Origin: Parvularcula dongshanensis | Lineage (GTDB): Bacteria; Pseudomonadota; Alphaproteobacteria; Caulobacterales; Parvularculaceae | DNA length: 64,000 nt | Assembly (NCBI RefSeq): GCF_014199615.1 | Contig: NZ_JACHOB010000003.1 | Location: 124,001-188,000 of the forward strand | Reading direction: 5' to 3' | Shown: piece after piece, positions 35,983 to 44,566 of the stretch | How the letters are laid out: every line of letters starts with the position of its first letter | How positions within the stretch are numbered: position 1 is the first letter of the stretch | The notes under the pieces: model-generated | Databases searched by the model: none | What the model saw: the letters and a program-made list of their open reading frames with translations, nothing else | What the model was told of the DNA's origin: nothing | Made by a program: the position numbers and the translations under genes

Positions 35983-36010
35983 GGGGCCTCCCATCCGGAG
36001 GCCCCTTTTT
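35983..36010 (+). terminator. Terminator-like hairpin that carries the valS ribosome site
   Basis: GGGGCCTCC (35983-35991) and GGAGGCCCC (35997-36005) form a perfect 9-bp stem followed by TTTTT. The valS ATG at 36012 comes one base after the T-run. The only Shine-Dalgarno for valS is GGAGG in the 3' arm of the stem, so the same hairpin can end popZ transcripts and hide the valS ribosome site. Confidence 0.8.
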
Positions 36011-36011
36011 C

Positions 36012-38966
36012 ATGCCGCTCGACAAGTCGTTCGACCACACTGACGCCGAAGCCTCGATCTACGAGGCTTGGGAAAGGGACGGCTGCTTCGAGCCGTCCGG
36101 GACGGGCGAGCCCTTCTGCGTCGTGATCCCGCCGCCCAACGTCACGGGCAGCCTCCACATGGGCCACGCGCTCAACAACACGCTTCAGGACATCCTCGTC
36201 CGCTTCGAGCGGATGCGCGGCAAGGACGTCCTCTGGCAGGTCGGCACGGACCATGCGGGCATCGCGACGCAGATGGTGGTCGAGCGCCAGCTGATGGAGC
36301 GCCAGGAACCCTCCCGCCGCGAGATGGGCCGCGAGGCCTTCGTCGAGCGCGTCTGGCAGTGGAAGGAAGAGAGCGCGGGGCGCATCCAGAACCAGCTTCG
36401 GCGCCTCGGCGCGTCGGTCGACTGGTCGCGCGAACGCTTCACCATGGACGAGGGGCTGTCCGCCGCCGTCCGCAAGGTCTTCGTCAGTCTTTACAATGAA
36501 GGCCTGATCTACCGCGGCAAGCGGCTCGTGAACTGGGACCCCAAGTTCGAGACCGCGATCTCCGACCTCGAGGTCGAGAGCCGCGAAGTCCAAGGCCACA
36601 TGTGGCACTTCAAGTACCCGCTCGCGGACGGGAAAACCTACGAGTACGTCGAGAAGGACGAGGAGGGGAACGAGACCCTCCGCGAGACGCGCGACTACAT
36701 CGCCATCGCGACCACGCGCCCCGAAACGATGCTCGGCGACGGCGCGGTCGCGGTGCACCCGTCCGACGAACGCTACGCCCCCATCGTCGGCGCGCTCTGC
36801 GAGATCCCGGTCGGGCCGAAGGAACACCGCCGCAAGATTCCGATCATCACGGATGAGTACCCGGACAAGGACTTCGGCTCGGGCGCGGTGAAGATCACCG
36901 GCGCGCACGACTTCAACGACTATCAGGTGGCGAAGCGCGGAAACATCCCGCTCTACCGCCTGATGGACGGCCAGGCGCGCATGCGCGACGATGGCGCGCC
37001 CTATGCGGAGGCGTCCGCGGCGGCGCAAGCGATCGCTGAGACCAGCGAGCTCCCCGGCGAGGCGGAGGTCGACGCGATCAACCTCGTGCCCGAAGAGTAT
37101 CGAGGGCTGGACCGCTACGAGGCGCGCAAGGCGGTCGTCGCGCAGTGCGAGGCCGAAGGCTCGCTGATCCGGATCGAAGACAAGCCGATCATGCAGCCCT
37201 TCGGCGACCGCTCTGGCGTCGTCATCGAACCCATGCTGACGGATCAGTGGTTCGTGGACGCCGAGAAGTTGGCGGGGCCGGCCATCGAGGCAGTCCGTGA
37301 GGGGAAGACGCGCTTCGTCCCGTCCAATTGGGATAAGACGTTCTACCAGTGGATGGAGAACATCGAGCCCTGGTGCATCAGCCGCCAGCTATGGTGGGGC
37401 CACCGGGTGCCGGTTTGGTATGGGCCTGAACTGATCCGTGAAGGCACGAACAATCGATGGGACGGCATGGGTGGTCGCGGTCAATGGAACGGCGGGATGG
37501 TCACCTTTGCTGGGCAGTCAGTCGAAGAAGCAGTTTCCTACTTCGAATGGCTTTACGATCATAGCATCAAGGCGGAGACCGTAGACGGATTTGAGGATTT
37601 TCGCTCCTTTAACGAGGGCAACTCGGACTACTACGATGAAAACGATGTTCGAAGCATCGCGATTTTCCAAGACCCCGACGTCCTAGACACCTGGTTCTCC
37701 TCCGCCCTCTGGCCCTTCTCCACACTCGGCTGGCCTGAGGAAACGTCCGAACTCGGACGCTTCTACCCTACGGCCGTCCTCTCGACCGCCTTCGACATTA
37801 TCTTCTTCTGGGTCGCCCGGATGATGATGATGGGGCTCCACTTCCAGAAGGAAGTGCCGTTCCGCGACGTTTACATTCACGCCATCGTCCGGGACGAGCA
37901 CGGACAGAAGATGTCGAAGTCCAAGGGCAACGTCGTCGACCCGCTCGACTGGATGGACAAGTACGGCACGGACGCGCTGCGCTTTTGCCTCGCGAGCCAG
38001 GCGACGCAGGGCCGCGACCTGAACCTCTCGGAGCAACGCGTCGAGGGCTACCGGAACTTCCGTACCAAGATATGGAACGCCGCCCGGTTCGTAGAGATGA
38101 ACGGCGCGTCGGTCCCCGAAGGCTTCGACCCGACGGCGCTCAAACAGCCCCTCAACCGCTGGATAGCGCACGAGGCCACCGAGGCGAGGGCGGCCGTGAC
38201 CGCCTCTATCGAGGCCTACCGCTTCGACGACGCGGCGAACGCGGCCTACCGCTTCGCCTGGAACGTCTACTGCGACTGGGCGCTGGAGCTCGCGAAGCCG
38301 ATCCTGAACGGTGAAGACGAAGCGGCGGCCGCCGAGACCCGGGCGACGCTCGCCTGGGCGCTCGACCGCATCCTCGTCCTCCTCCACCCCTTCATGCCCT
38401 TCGTGACCGAGGCGCTGTGGAAGGAGACGGGAACACGTGACGGCCACTTAATGCTCGCCCGCTGGGAGGCGGCGGCAGTCCGCGACGAGGCGGCGGCCGC
38501 CGAGATGGCCTTCGTCATCGCGCTCGTCTCCGAGGTCCGCTCCGTCCGCGCCGAGATGAACGTGCCGCCCTCGGCCAAGCTGCCGCTGATCGCGCTCGGC
38601 GCGGACGAAGCAACCCACGATAGGCTCGCGGCCCAAGCCCCCGCCATCACTGCGCTGGCCCGCTTGTCCGGCATCGAGGAGGCGGACGCGCCGCCCGCAG
38701 GCGCCGCGCAGATCGTCGTCGAGGGGCGGAGCTACGCCCTCGGCGTCGCGGAGCACATCGACCTCGCCGCCGAGAACGCCCGTCTGGACAAGGAGATCGG
38801 CAAAACCCGGGGCGAGATTGCGAAGGCCGAGGGCAAGCTCGGCAATGAGCGTTTCGTTCAGAACGCGCCCGAGGCGGTCGTCGCCGAGGAGCGGGAGCGC
38901 AAGGCGAAGTTCACCGCGCAGCTCGAGAAGCTCGAAGCCGCGAAGGCACGCCTCGCCGCGCTCTAG
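36012..38966 (+). CDS. valS: Valyl-tRNA synthetase
   Basis: Class I aminoacyl-tRNA synthetase charging tRNA-Val, 984 residues. HIGH-type motif HMGH in PPPNVTGSLHMGHALNN, KMSKS in GQKMSKSKGNVVDPLDW, the CP1 editing domain between them, and the C-terminal coiled coil (AENARLDKEIGKTRGEIAKAEG). Residues about 476-555 (from ELIREGTNNRWDG to DYYDENDVRSIAIF) form an insertion in the catalytic part that is longer than the usual short link before DPDVLDTWFSS, and its DNA is near 50% G+C. Its start lies directly after a terminator hairpin. Confidence 0.97.
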   Translation: MPLDKSFDHTDAEASIYEAWERDGCFEPSGTGEPFCVVIPPPNVTGSLHMGHALNNTLQDILVRFERMRGKDVLWQVGTDHAGIATQMVVERQLMERQEPSRREMGREAFVERVWQWKEESAGRIQNQLRRLGASVDWSRERFTMDEGLSAAVRKVFVSLYNEGLIYRGKRLVNWDPKFETAISDLEVESREVQGHMWHFKYPLADGKTYEYVEKDEEGNETLRETRDYIAIATTRPETMLGDGAVAVHPSDERYAPIVGALCEIPVGPKEHRRKIPIITDEYPDKDFGSGAVKITGAHDFNDYQVAKRGNIPLYRLMDGQARMRDDGAPYAEASAAAQAIAETSELPGEAEVDAINLVPEEYRGLDRYEARKAVVAQCEAEGSLIRIEDKPIMQPFGDRSGVVIEPMLTDQWFVDAEKLAGPAIEAVREGKTRFVPSNWDKTFYQWMENIEPWCISRQLWWGHRVPVWYGPELIREGTNNRWDGMGGRGQWNGGMVTFAGQSVEEAVSYFEWLYDHSIKAETVDGFEDFRSFNEGNSDYYDENDVRSIAIFQDPDVLDTWFSSALWPFSTLGWPEETSELGRFYPTAVLSTAFDIIFFWVARMMMMGLHFQKEVPFRDVYIHAIVRDEHGQKMSKSKGNVVDPLDWMDKYGTDALRFCLASQATQGRDLNLSEQRVEGYRNFRTKIWNAARFVEMNGASVPEGFDPTALKQPLNRWIAHEATEARAAVTASIEAYRFDDAANAAYRFAWNVYCDWALELAKPILNGEDEAAAAETRATLAWALDRILVLLHPFMPFVTEALWKETGTRDGHLMLARWEAAAVRDEAAAAEMAFVIALVSEVRSVRAEMNVPPSAKLPLIALGADEATHDRLAAQAPAITALARLSGIEEADAPPAGAAQIVVEGRSYALGVAEHIDLAAENARLDKEIGKTRGEIAKAEGKLGNERFVQNAPEAVVAEERERKAKFTAQLEKLEAAKARLAAL

Positions 38967-38972
38967 GCCTGA

Positions 38973-39485
38973 TTAGAGGTCACACTTACCGGCGAGGATG
39001 TCGTCCTTGACGCCCTCGTCGATCGGGTCGTCCCCGAACCACATGTCGCTGATCGCGTCGTAAGTGGCGCGCTGGCGCACCTCGACCGCCGGTCGGCCGT
39101 CGATGATCATGGTCGAGCTGTTCGCTTCGGGGGCGTAGGCGATCTCGACCCTGCTATGCGGTTCGATCATGCCGAAGGCCGCGTCGATCCGGTCGATCGT
39201 CTGCCGATCGATCCGCGTCGCGAGCTTCGGCCGCCAATCGGACGGCAGCCCCTTCGGCAGATCGCCGTCATGCACGACGTCCATGACGATGACCGAGGCG
39301 CCGTCTTCGCGCTGGAACAGGCTGAGGTCGTAGAGGTCCATGAACAGGATCGACCGCCGCGCGCAGCCGACCCTGTCGAAACCCTCCGTCACCAACGGGT
39401 CCTCGGCCGGAGCGGTCGAGGAGGGCGCGGCGGCGAGCGTGCCTGTCAGGGCCGCCGCCGAGGCAACGAGTATGACGAGCCGCAT
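38973..39485 (-). CDS. Secreted protein of unknown function, chalcone-isomerase-like
   Basis: Exported protein of 170 residues with a signal peptide (RLVILVASAAALTGTLAAA). The mature part, DLYDLSLFQ, VIVMDVVHDGDLPKGLPSDWRP and SRVEIAYAPEANSS, faintly resembles periplasmic chalcone-isomerase-like proteins; I give that as a possibility only. The ATG at 39485 is chosen because it opens the signal peptide. A TGC-AGT-GCA motif is 34 bases upstream. It is convergent with valS. Confidence 0.6.
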   Translation of the reverse strand: MRLVILVASAAALTGTLAAAPSSTAPAEDPLVTEGFDRVGCARRSILFMDLYDLSLFQREDGASVIVMDVVHDGDLPKGLPSDWRPKLATRIDRQTIDRIDAAFGMIEPHSRVEIAYAPEANSSTMIIDGRPAVEVRQRATYDAISDMWFGDDPIDEGVKDDILAGKCDL

Positions 39486-39518
39486 TATCCCACTCCTTGC
39501 ATCTCGCAACTGCGAACA

Positions 39519-39528
39519 TTGCAGTGCA
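39519..39528. promoter_or_regulatory. TGC-AGT-GCA motif upstream of a secreted protein gene
   Basis: TTGCAGTGCA lies 34 bases before the ATG at 39485, in a position similar to the copies upstream of the small secreted protein gene (58803) and of the dehydrogenase gene (6552). Confidence 0.35.
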
Positions 39529-39562
39529 CCAATTGTGCCAGGGTGGGCCAGTCACGCTCTCG

Positions 39563-41338
39563 TCAGTCGAGCGTGCCAGTCTCGAAAGTGCCTTCGCGCC
39601 TAGGATCTACGGCGGGTAAAACGTCGTTACCGTCGACTTGGAAACCGTAGAGACCGGACGTGAGCGCACGAACTTGCGGCTCGTAGCCGAGGGCACGCAG
39701 AGCGTTCGCGGTCGCCTCGTCCTCAGCTGTGACGCTGTCCCGCGCGGTGACGACGTGCGGCCGCTCGACTGCGGACTGGATGTCGTCGCCGAGGAACATC
39801 CGCCACATCAGGGTCTTCGCGACGTAGCCGATGATCGCCGGGCCTCCGGGACTGCCGATCGCGATGAAGGGCGCCTCGTTCTCTAGCACGATGACCGGCG
39901 TCATGGAGGAGCGGGGCCGTTTGCCGGGCGCGGGGGCGTTGGCGACGGGGGCGTCCTCGTCTCCGGGCTCACGGCTGAAGTCGGTGAGCTGATTGTTGAG
40001 GATCATCCCGCCCGCCATCAAATGGCTGCCGAAGGCGAACTCGACCGACGTCGTCATCGAGACCACGTTGCCGTAGGCGTCGCGCACCGAGAAGTGCGAA
40101 GTCGAAGGAAGGCCATAGGAATCGTCGTCCGCGCGGCCCTCCCGGATCGGCTGCGCGACCGGCTCGCCGGGCTCGACCGAGGGCAGGGGCGCTTCGCCGA
40201 TCAGCGCGGATCGGCCTTCCAGATAGGCGCCGTTCGTCAGGCCGGTGACGATCTCTTCCGCGCTCGCATTGCCGACCGCCATGTAGTCGGGGTCGGCGAG
40301 GTACCGGTCGCGGTCCGCATAGGCGAGGCGGCTCGCCTCGACGTAGGGCAGCAGCGCCTGATCGTAGGCCGCGCCGGGCTCGATCCGGTCGCCGAGCATC
40401 ATCAGGATCTCAAGCAAGGTCACGCCGCCGGAAGAGGGCGGGCCCATCGAGCAGACCTCGTAGGTCAGCACGGGGCCGCAGACCGGCTCGCGCACCATCG
40501 GTTCGTAGGCGGCCATGTCGTCCATCGTCAGCACGCCGGGGCCGGTCTTCGCCGTCACGGCTTCGACGATCTCCTGCGCCACCTGTCCCGTGTAGAACGT
40601 TCCCGGTCCCTCGTCGGCCAGCCTGCGAAGCGTCTCGGCATAGGCCGGGTTGCGCAAGGTCTCGCCCGGCTGAACCGGCGTTCCGTCTTCATGATAAAAG
40701 AGGGCGGCGGCGGCCGGCGACTGCTTGAGGCGCGGCAGCTGGCCGAGGAGTTCCGACAGACGCGGCGTCACCGTGAAACCTTCCGCCGCGTGGCGTTCGG
40801 GCGCCTCGAACAGGCTCGCCCAGTCGAGCCTTCCGTGCTGCTCGTGGGCGAGGCCGAGCATGCCGACCGCCCCGGGAACGCCGACGGAAAAGCCCGAGGT
40901 GACCGCGTCGTAGAAGCCCATGGGCGTTCCCGCCTCGGTCATGAACATGTCGGGGCCGGCCGAGGCGGGGGCGATCTCGCGGCCGTCATAGGCCGTCATC
41001 CGCTTCGTCTCGGCGTCCCAGTAGAGCATGAAGGCGCCGCCTCCGAGGCCGGACGACTGCGGCTCCACGAGGCCCAGCGTCGCTTGAATCGCGATGGCGG
41101 CGTCGATCGCGCTGCCGCCGCGCGCCAGCACCTCCGCGCCCGCTTCGGTCGCGAGGGGATGCGCCGCCGCGACCGCCCACTCGCCCGTCGCAGCCGGACG
41201 GTCCGCCTCCGGCAGGCCCTCGCCGACGCTCGCGACACCGTCGGCGCGTTCCGCGTCCTTCGGCGCTGCCGCCTCTCCATCCCCCCGGGCGCAGGCTGCG
41301 AGAACGAGAAGGGAGGCGAAGAAGATTGTGCGCGTCAT
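39563..41338 (-). CDS. ggt: Gamma-glutamyltransferase (lipoprotein)
   Basis: Ntn-hydrolase that cleaves or transfers the gamma-glutamyl group of glutathione, 591 residues. Lipobox LAAC at residues 13-16 (FFASLLVLAAC) suggests a membrane-anchored form. The proenzyme is cleaved before the nucleophile T413 in PSTSHFSVRDAYGN; the small-subunit signature MTPVIVLENEAPFIAIGSPGG is present. The large part starts AAAHPLATEAGAEVLARGGSA. It is divergent from the P1 peptidase gene with a short gap. Confidence 0.95.
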   Translation of the reverse strand: MTRTIFFASLLVLAACARGDGEAAAPKDAERADGVASVGEGLPEADRPAATGEWAVAAAHPLATEAGAEVLARGGSAIDAAIAIQATLGLVEPQSSGLGGGAFMLYWDAETKRMTAYDGREIAPASAGPDMFMTEAGTPMGFYDAVTSGFSVGVPGAVGMLGLAHEQHGRLDWASLFEAPERHAAEGFTVTPRLSELLGQLPRLKQSPAAAALFYHEDGTPVQPGETLRNPAYAETLRRLADEGPGTFYTGQVAQEIVEAVTAKTGPGVLTMDDMAAYEPMVREPVCGPVLTYEVCSMGPPSSGGVTLLEILMMLGDRIEPGAAYDQALLPYVEASRLAYADRDRYLADPDYMAVGNASAEEIVTGLTNGAYLEGRSALIGEAPLPSVEPGEPVAQPIREGRADDDSYGLPSTSHFSVRDAYGNVVSMTTSVEFAFGSHLMAGGMILNNQLTDFSREPGDEDAPVANAPAPGKRPRSSMTPVIVLENEAPFIAIGSPGGPAIIGYVAKTLMWRMFLGDDIQSAVERPHVVTARDSVTAEDEATANALRALGYEPQVRALTSGLYGFQVDGNDVLPAVDPRREGTFETGTLD

Positions 41339-41398
41339 GAGGACCGGTGGAGGAAGCTTCGCTAGGCAGGGTAGGCAGGACCGAGGAAGACACAAGCC

Positions 41399-42370
41399 AT
41401 GCCGACAGGACCGACGAACAGCCTCGCCGACATCGGGGGTCTTCGCGTCGGTTGCGCGCAGGACGAACACGTCCGCACGGGCGTCACGGTCATCGTCCCG
41501 GAACGCCCCGCGATCTGCGCCGTCGACGTGCGCGGCGGCGGCCCCGGAACGCGGGAGACCGACGCCATGCGGCTCGAAGGGCTCGTGTACCGTGCGGACG
41601 CCATCGTCCTGTCCGGCGGCTCGGTCTACGGCCTCGCCGCCGCGGATGCGGTCACGGCGATGCTGGGCGCTGCGGGACGCGGCTTCAGCCTCGTGTCCCG
41701 ACCGGGCGTGCCGGTAAGCCCGATCGTTCCGGCGGCAATCCTCTACGACCTCGCCAATAGCGGCGCGAAGGATTGGCGCGGCGAGCCGCCCTATGCGCGT
41801 CTGGGGCGCGAAGCCTTCGCCCACATCGGACCTGACGTGGCGCTCGGCAGAGCCGGGGCGGGGTACGGCGCCCGCGCCGGTGCGCATCCGGGCGGGCAGG
41901 GCACGGCGTCCTCGTGTGTGGACGGTATCACGGTCGCAGCCATCGCTGCCGTCAACAGCTTCGGCAGTCCCTACGTGCCCGGGACGAAGCGGTTCTGGGC
42001 GGCGCCGTGGGAGGCGGATACGGAGTTCGGCGGCCGGGGCGTCGCACCCGCCGCAGGGCATGAAGGCCTGCCGCCCGACACCAAGCTGGCGGGGCCACGC
42101 GAGAACACGACGCTCGCGGTCGTCGCGACCGACGCTGCGCTCGACAAGGCGCAGGCGAAGCGGCTCGCCATCATGGCGCAGGACGGCCTCGCGCGGGCCA
42201 TCCGACCCGCTCACGGACCGACGGACGGCGACGTCGTCTTCGTCCTTTCGACAGGAGAGGGACCGCCGGTCTCGCTTGAGAGCCTTCTCGTTCTCGGCAC
42301 TCTCGGCGCGGACGTCCTCGCCCGTGCGGTCGCGCGAGGAGTCTTCGCCGCCGAAGTGGGGGACCCTTGA
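41399..42370 (+). CDS. P1 family (DmpA/BapA-like) peptidase
   Basis: Self-cleaving Ntn-hydrolase-fold aminopeptidase of clan PE, 323 residues. The start SLADIGGLRVGCAQDEHVRTGVTV, the segment ADAIVLSGGSVYGLAAADAV, and GRAGAGYGARAG match the family, and NTTLAVVATDAALDKAQAKRLAIMAQDGLARAIRP lies in the C-terminal part. Members release N-terminal D- or beta-amino acids, or aminolyse amides. It is divergent from ggt, so two peptide-processing enzymes flank one promoter region. Confidence 0.88.
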   Translation: MPTGPTNSLADIGGLRVGCAQDEHVRTGVTVIVPERPAICAVDVRGGGPGTRETDAMRLEGLVYRADAIVLSGGSVYGLAAADAVTAMLGAAGRGFSLVSRPGVPVSPIVPAAILYDLANSGAKDWRGEPPYARLGREAFAHIGPDVALGRAGAGYGARAGAHPGGQGTASSCVDGITVAAIAAVNSFGSPYVPGTKRFWAAPWEADTEFGGRGVAPAAGHEGLPPDTKLAGPRENTTLAVVATDAALDKAQAKRLAIMAQDGLARAIRPAHGPTDGDVVFVLSTGEGPPVSLESLLVLGTLGADVLARAVARGVFAAEVGDP

Positions 42371-42468
42371 GCTCTGCCTGGTTCCGCACGGTTTTAACGT
42401 CCGGTTCAGGCGGGGGTTAACCGAAGTATGCGAACACGTTTCCGTGTGGTCATCGGGGGAGCCCCAAG

Positions 42469-44376
42469 GTGGACGGTCAGGGTTCGGGTGCCGGTCAGGT
42501 CTGGAAGCGGTACGCCCTCGCCCTGGGCTTGATCTTCCTCGCCGTCACGGGCGCCCACTTCGTATCGGTCCACGCCGTCGCCCTGAAGGAAGACTACGCG
42601 CGAGTGATCAATTTCAGCGGGCGTCAGCGCATGCTCAGCCAACGCATCCTGTACCTCGCTTCGGCGCCGCAGGAGCCGGGGAAGAGCGGGGCGAAGCTGG
42701 CTGACACCATCGACCTCTTCGAGCGGTCGCACAGGGCGCTTAGGGGCAGGGGGGACTATAGCGAGGCCCTACCGGCGAAGCATGACCAGCCCTATCGGGC
42801 CGACGACCTCGACGAGCGCGTCCGCCTGTTCATAGGGGCCGCCCGCCGCGTGGTTTCCGCGGCGCAGGGCGAGCGTGATCGCGCGGTGGATGAACTGACG
42901 AGGGTCGGCGACGACCGCTTCCTCGAGGACCTCGACGACGCCGTCGCCCGTTACGAAGCGGAGGCGGCGCAGGTCGTCGAGCGAGTGCAGACGATCTCTA
43001 AACTGACCTACGCCGTCACCCTGCTTCTCCTCCTTGCCGAAGCGGTCTTCATCTTCTTGCCGACCTACCGCCTCGTCGCGACGGCTTTCGCCCGGGAGAA
43101 ATCCAAGAGCGATCGGTTGGCCGCGTCCGAGCGTGCCGCTCGGCATGCCCTCAAATCCGCGCAAATCGCTCGCGAGACGGCGGAGCGAGCCCAGGAGAGG
43201 GCCGAAGAGGCGACGCTCGCGAAGAGCCGGTTCCTCGCTACGATCAGTCATGAGGTCCGCACGCCCCTCGACGGCATGATCGGTATGTTGGACCTGCTGC
43301 GCGAGCACGAAGCCGATCCCGAACGGCGGCGACAGCTGCACGCGGCCTTCGGTTCAGCCGAAGCCCTGCTTCGTCTCCTGGACGAGGTCCTCGACTACGC
43401 GCGGCTCGCGGCCGGGAAGGTCGAGCTCGACGAGACGCCCTTCTCGCCGGGCGCACTCGTCGCGGAGGTCGCGCCGCTCTTCGGTGTCGCCGCGAGCCGA
43501 AAGGGGCTGACCATCGGTTCGCAAGCAACGGCGGACTTGCCCGAAAGGGTATGCGGCGATGCCGATCGGGTGAGGCAGGTGCTCTTCAACCTCGTCGCCA
43601 ACGTGGTCGAGTGCGCCGAGGCAGGGCATATCGGCGTTTCGGCAACGGTCCTATCGGAGCCGCGTGGCGACGGCACGCCCCTCTACCGGCTCTCTGTCAC
43701 GAATAGCGGCATCGGCACCGCGGAGAGCGACATCGAGCGTGTCTTTGCGCGCTTCGAACAGGCCGACGGCTCGACCATAGGGGGCGATGGCGGAACCGGC
43801 CTCGGCCTTGCGATCTGCGAGAAGCTCGTGACGCTGATGGGGGGCACGATGAGCGTCGTCAGCGAGCGCGGCCGCGAGACGACGTTCCACGTCGATCTGC
43901 CGCTCCTCCTGGGTGAGGGAGCTGACCGGTACGGTTCCGCAAGCGCAGGACAGACCGAAGACCGATCCTCAAGGCCGCTTCGCGTCCTGGCAGCCGAGGA
44001 TCATCCGGTAAATCAGCAGGTGCTTCGAGCCGTCCTAGAAGGCGCCGGGCACGCGGTCACGATCGTCGGCGACGGCGCGGCCGCCCTCACCGCCGTGCAA
44101 AAGGAAGAGTTCGACATCGTCCTGATGGACCTCAGCATGCCGACCATGGATGGGATCGCCGCGGTGCGCGCGATCCGTGACCTTCCGACGCCTGCACGGG
44201 ATCTTCCCGTTCTGGCCATCACGGCGCACGCTTCCCCCGAGCACGAGCGCCTTTGCCTCGACGCGGGCATGTCCGGCTACCTCACCAAACCCCTCCGGCC
44301 TGCCCTTCTTCATGCGGAGATGGCGCGCTTGACGAGTGCGGACGAGTTCGAGCTCTGCTGGCGCGAAGCGGGTTGA
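42469..44376 (+). CDS. Hybrid sensor histidine kinase with PilJ/NarX-like input
   Basis: Inner-membrane two-component sensor of 635 residues. Start GTG at 42469. TM1 at about 15-35, a periplasmic four-helix input with the nitrate-sensor-like NFSGRQRMLSQRI (residues 48-60), TM2 at 180-200, coiled coil, HisKA with H261 in ATISHEVRTPLDGM, HATPase (NLVANVVECAEAGH, GGTGLGLAICEKL) and a receiver with D554 in VLMDLSMP. In the G1 box the usual Asp is Asn (TNSGIG, N412), and the N box is divergent. Its partner response regulator or phosphotransfer protein is not in the window. Confidence 0.9.
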   Translation: MDGQGSGAGQVWKRYALALGLIFLAVTGAHFVSVHAVALKEDYARVINFSGRQRMLSQRILYLASAPQEPGKSGAKLADTIDLFERSHRALRGRGDYSEALPAKHDQPYRADDLDERVRLFIGAARRVVSAAQGERDRAVDELTRVGDDRFLEDLDDAVARYEAEAAQVVERVQTISKLTYAVTLLLLLAEAVFIFLPTYRLVATAFAREKSKSDRLAASERAARHALKSAQIARETAERAQERAEEATLAKSRFLATISHEVRTPLDGMIGMLDLLREHEADPERRRQLHAAFGSAEALLRLLDEVLDYARLAAGKVELDETPFSPGALVAEVAPLFGVAASRKGLTIGSQATADLPERVCGDADRVRQVLFNLVANVVECAEAGHIGVSATVLSEPRGDGTPLYRLSVTNSGIGTAESDIERVFARFEQADGSTIGGDGGTGLGLAICEKLVTLMGGTMSVVSERGRETTFHVDLPLLLGEGADRYGSASAGQTEDRSSRPLRVLAAEDHPVNQQVLRAVLEGAGHAVTIVGDGAAALTAVQKEEFDIVLMDLSMPTMDGIAAVRAIRDLPTPARDLPVLAITAHASPEHERLCLDAGMSGYLTKPLRPALLHAEMARLTSADEFELCWREAG

Positions 44377-44566
44377 GCTAGAGCCGGCGCTGAGCGTGCC
44401 GAGAAAGGGGCGGGGGATCCGAGCGGCAACGCTTCCTTCTCACCGCGTTCGGTGGGCCGGTCATGAGAAATCCGTCATCGGCTCGCGAGACGCCTAGCTT
44501 CCGCGCCTGAAGCGGACCGGTGCGATCGGGCCCGTCGCCGCGATCACAGGCATCCTCGCGATCGGT

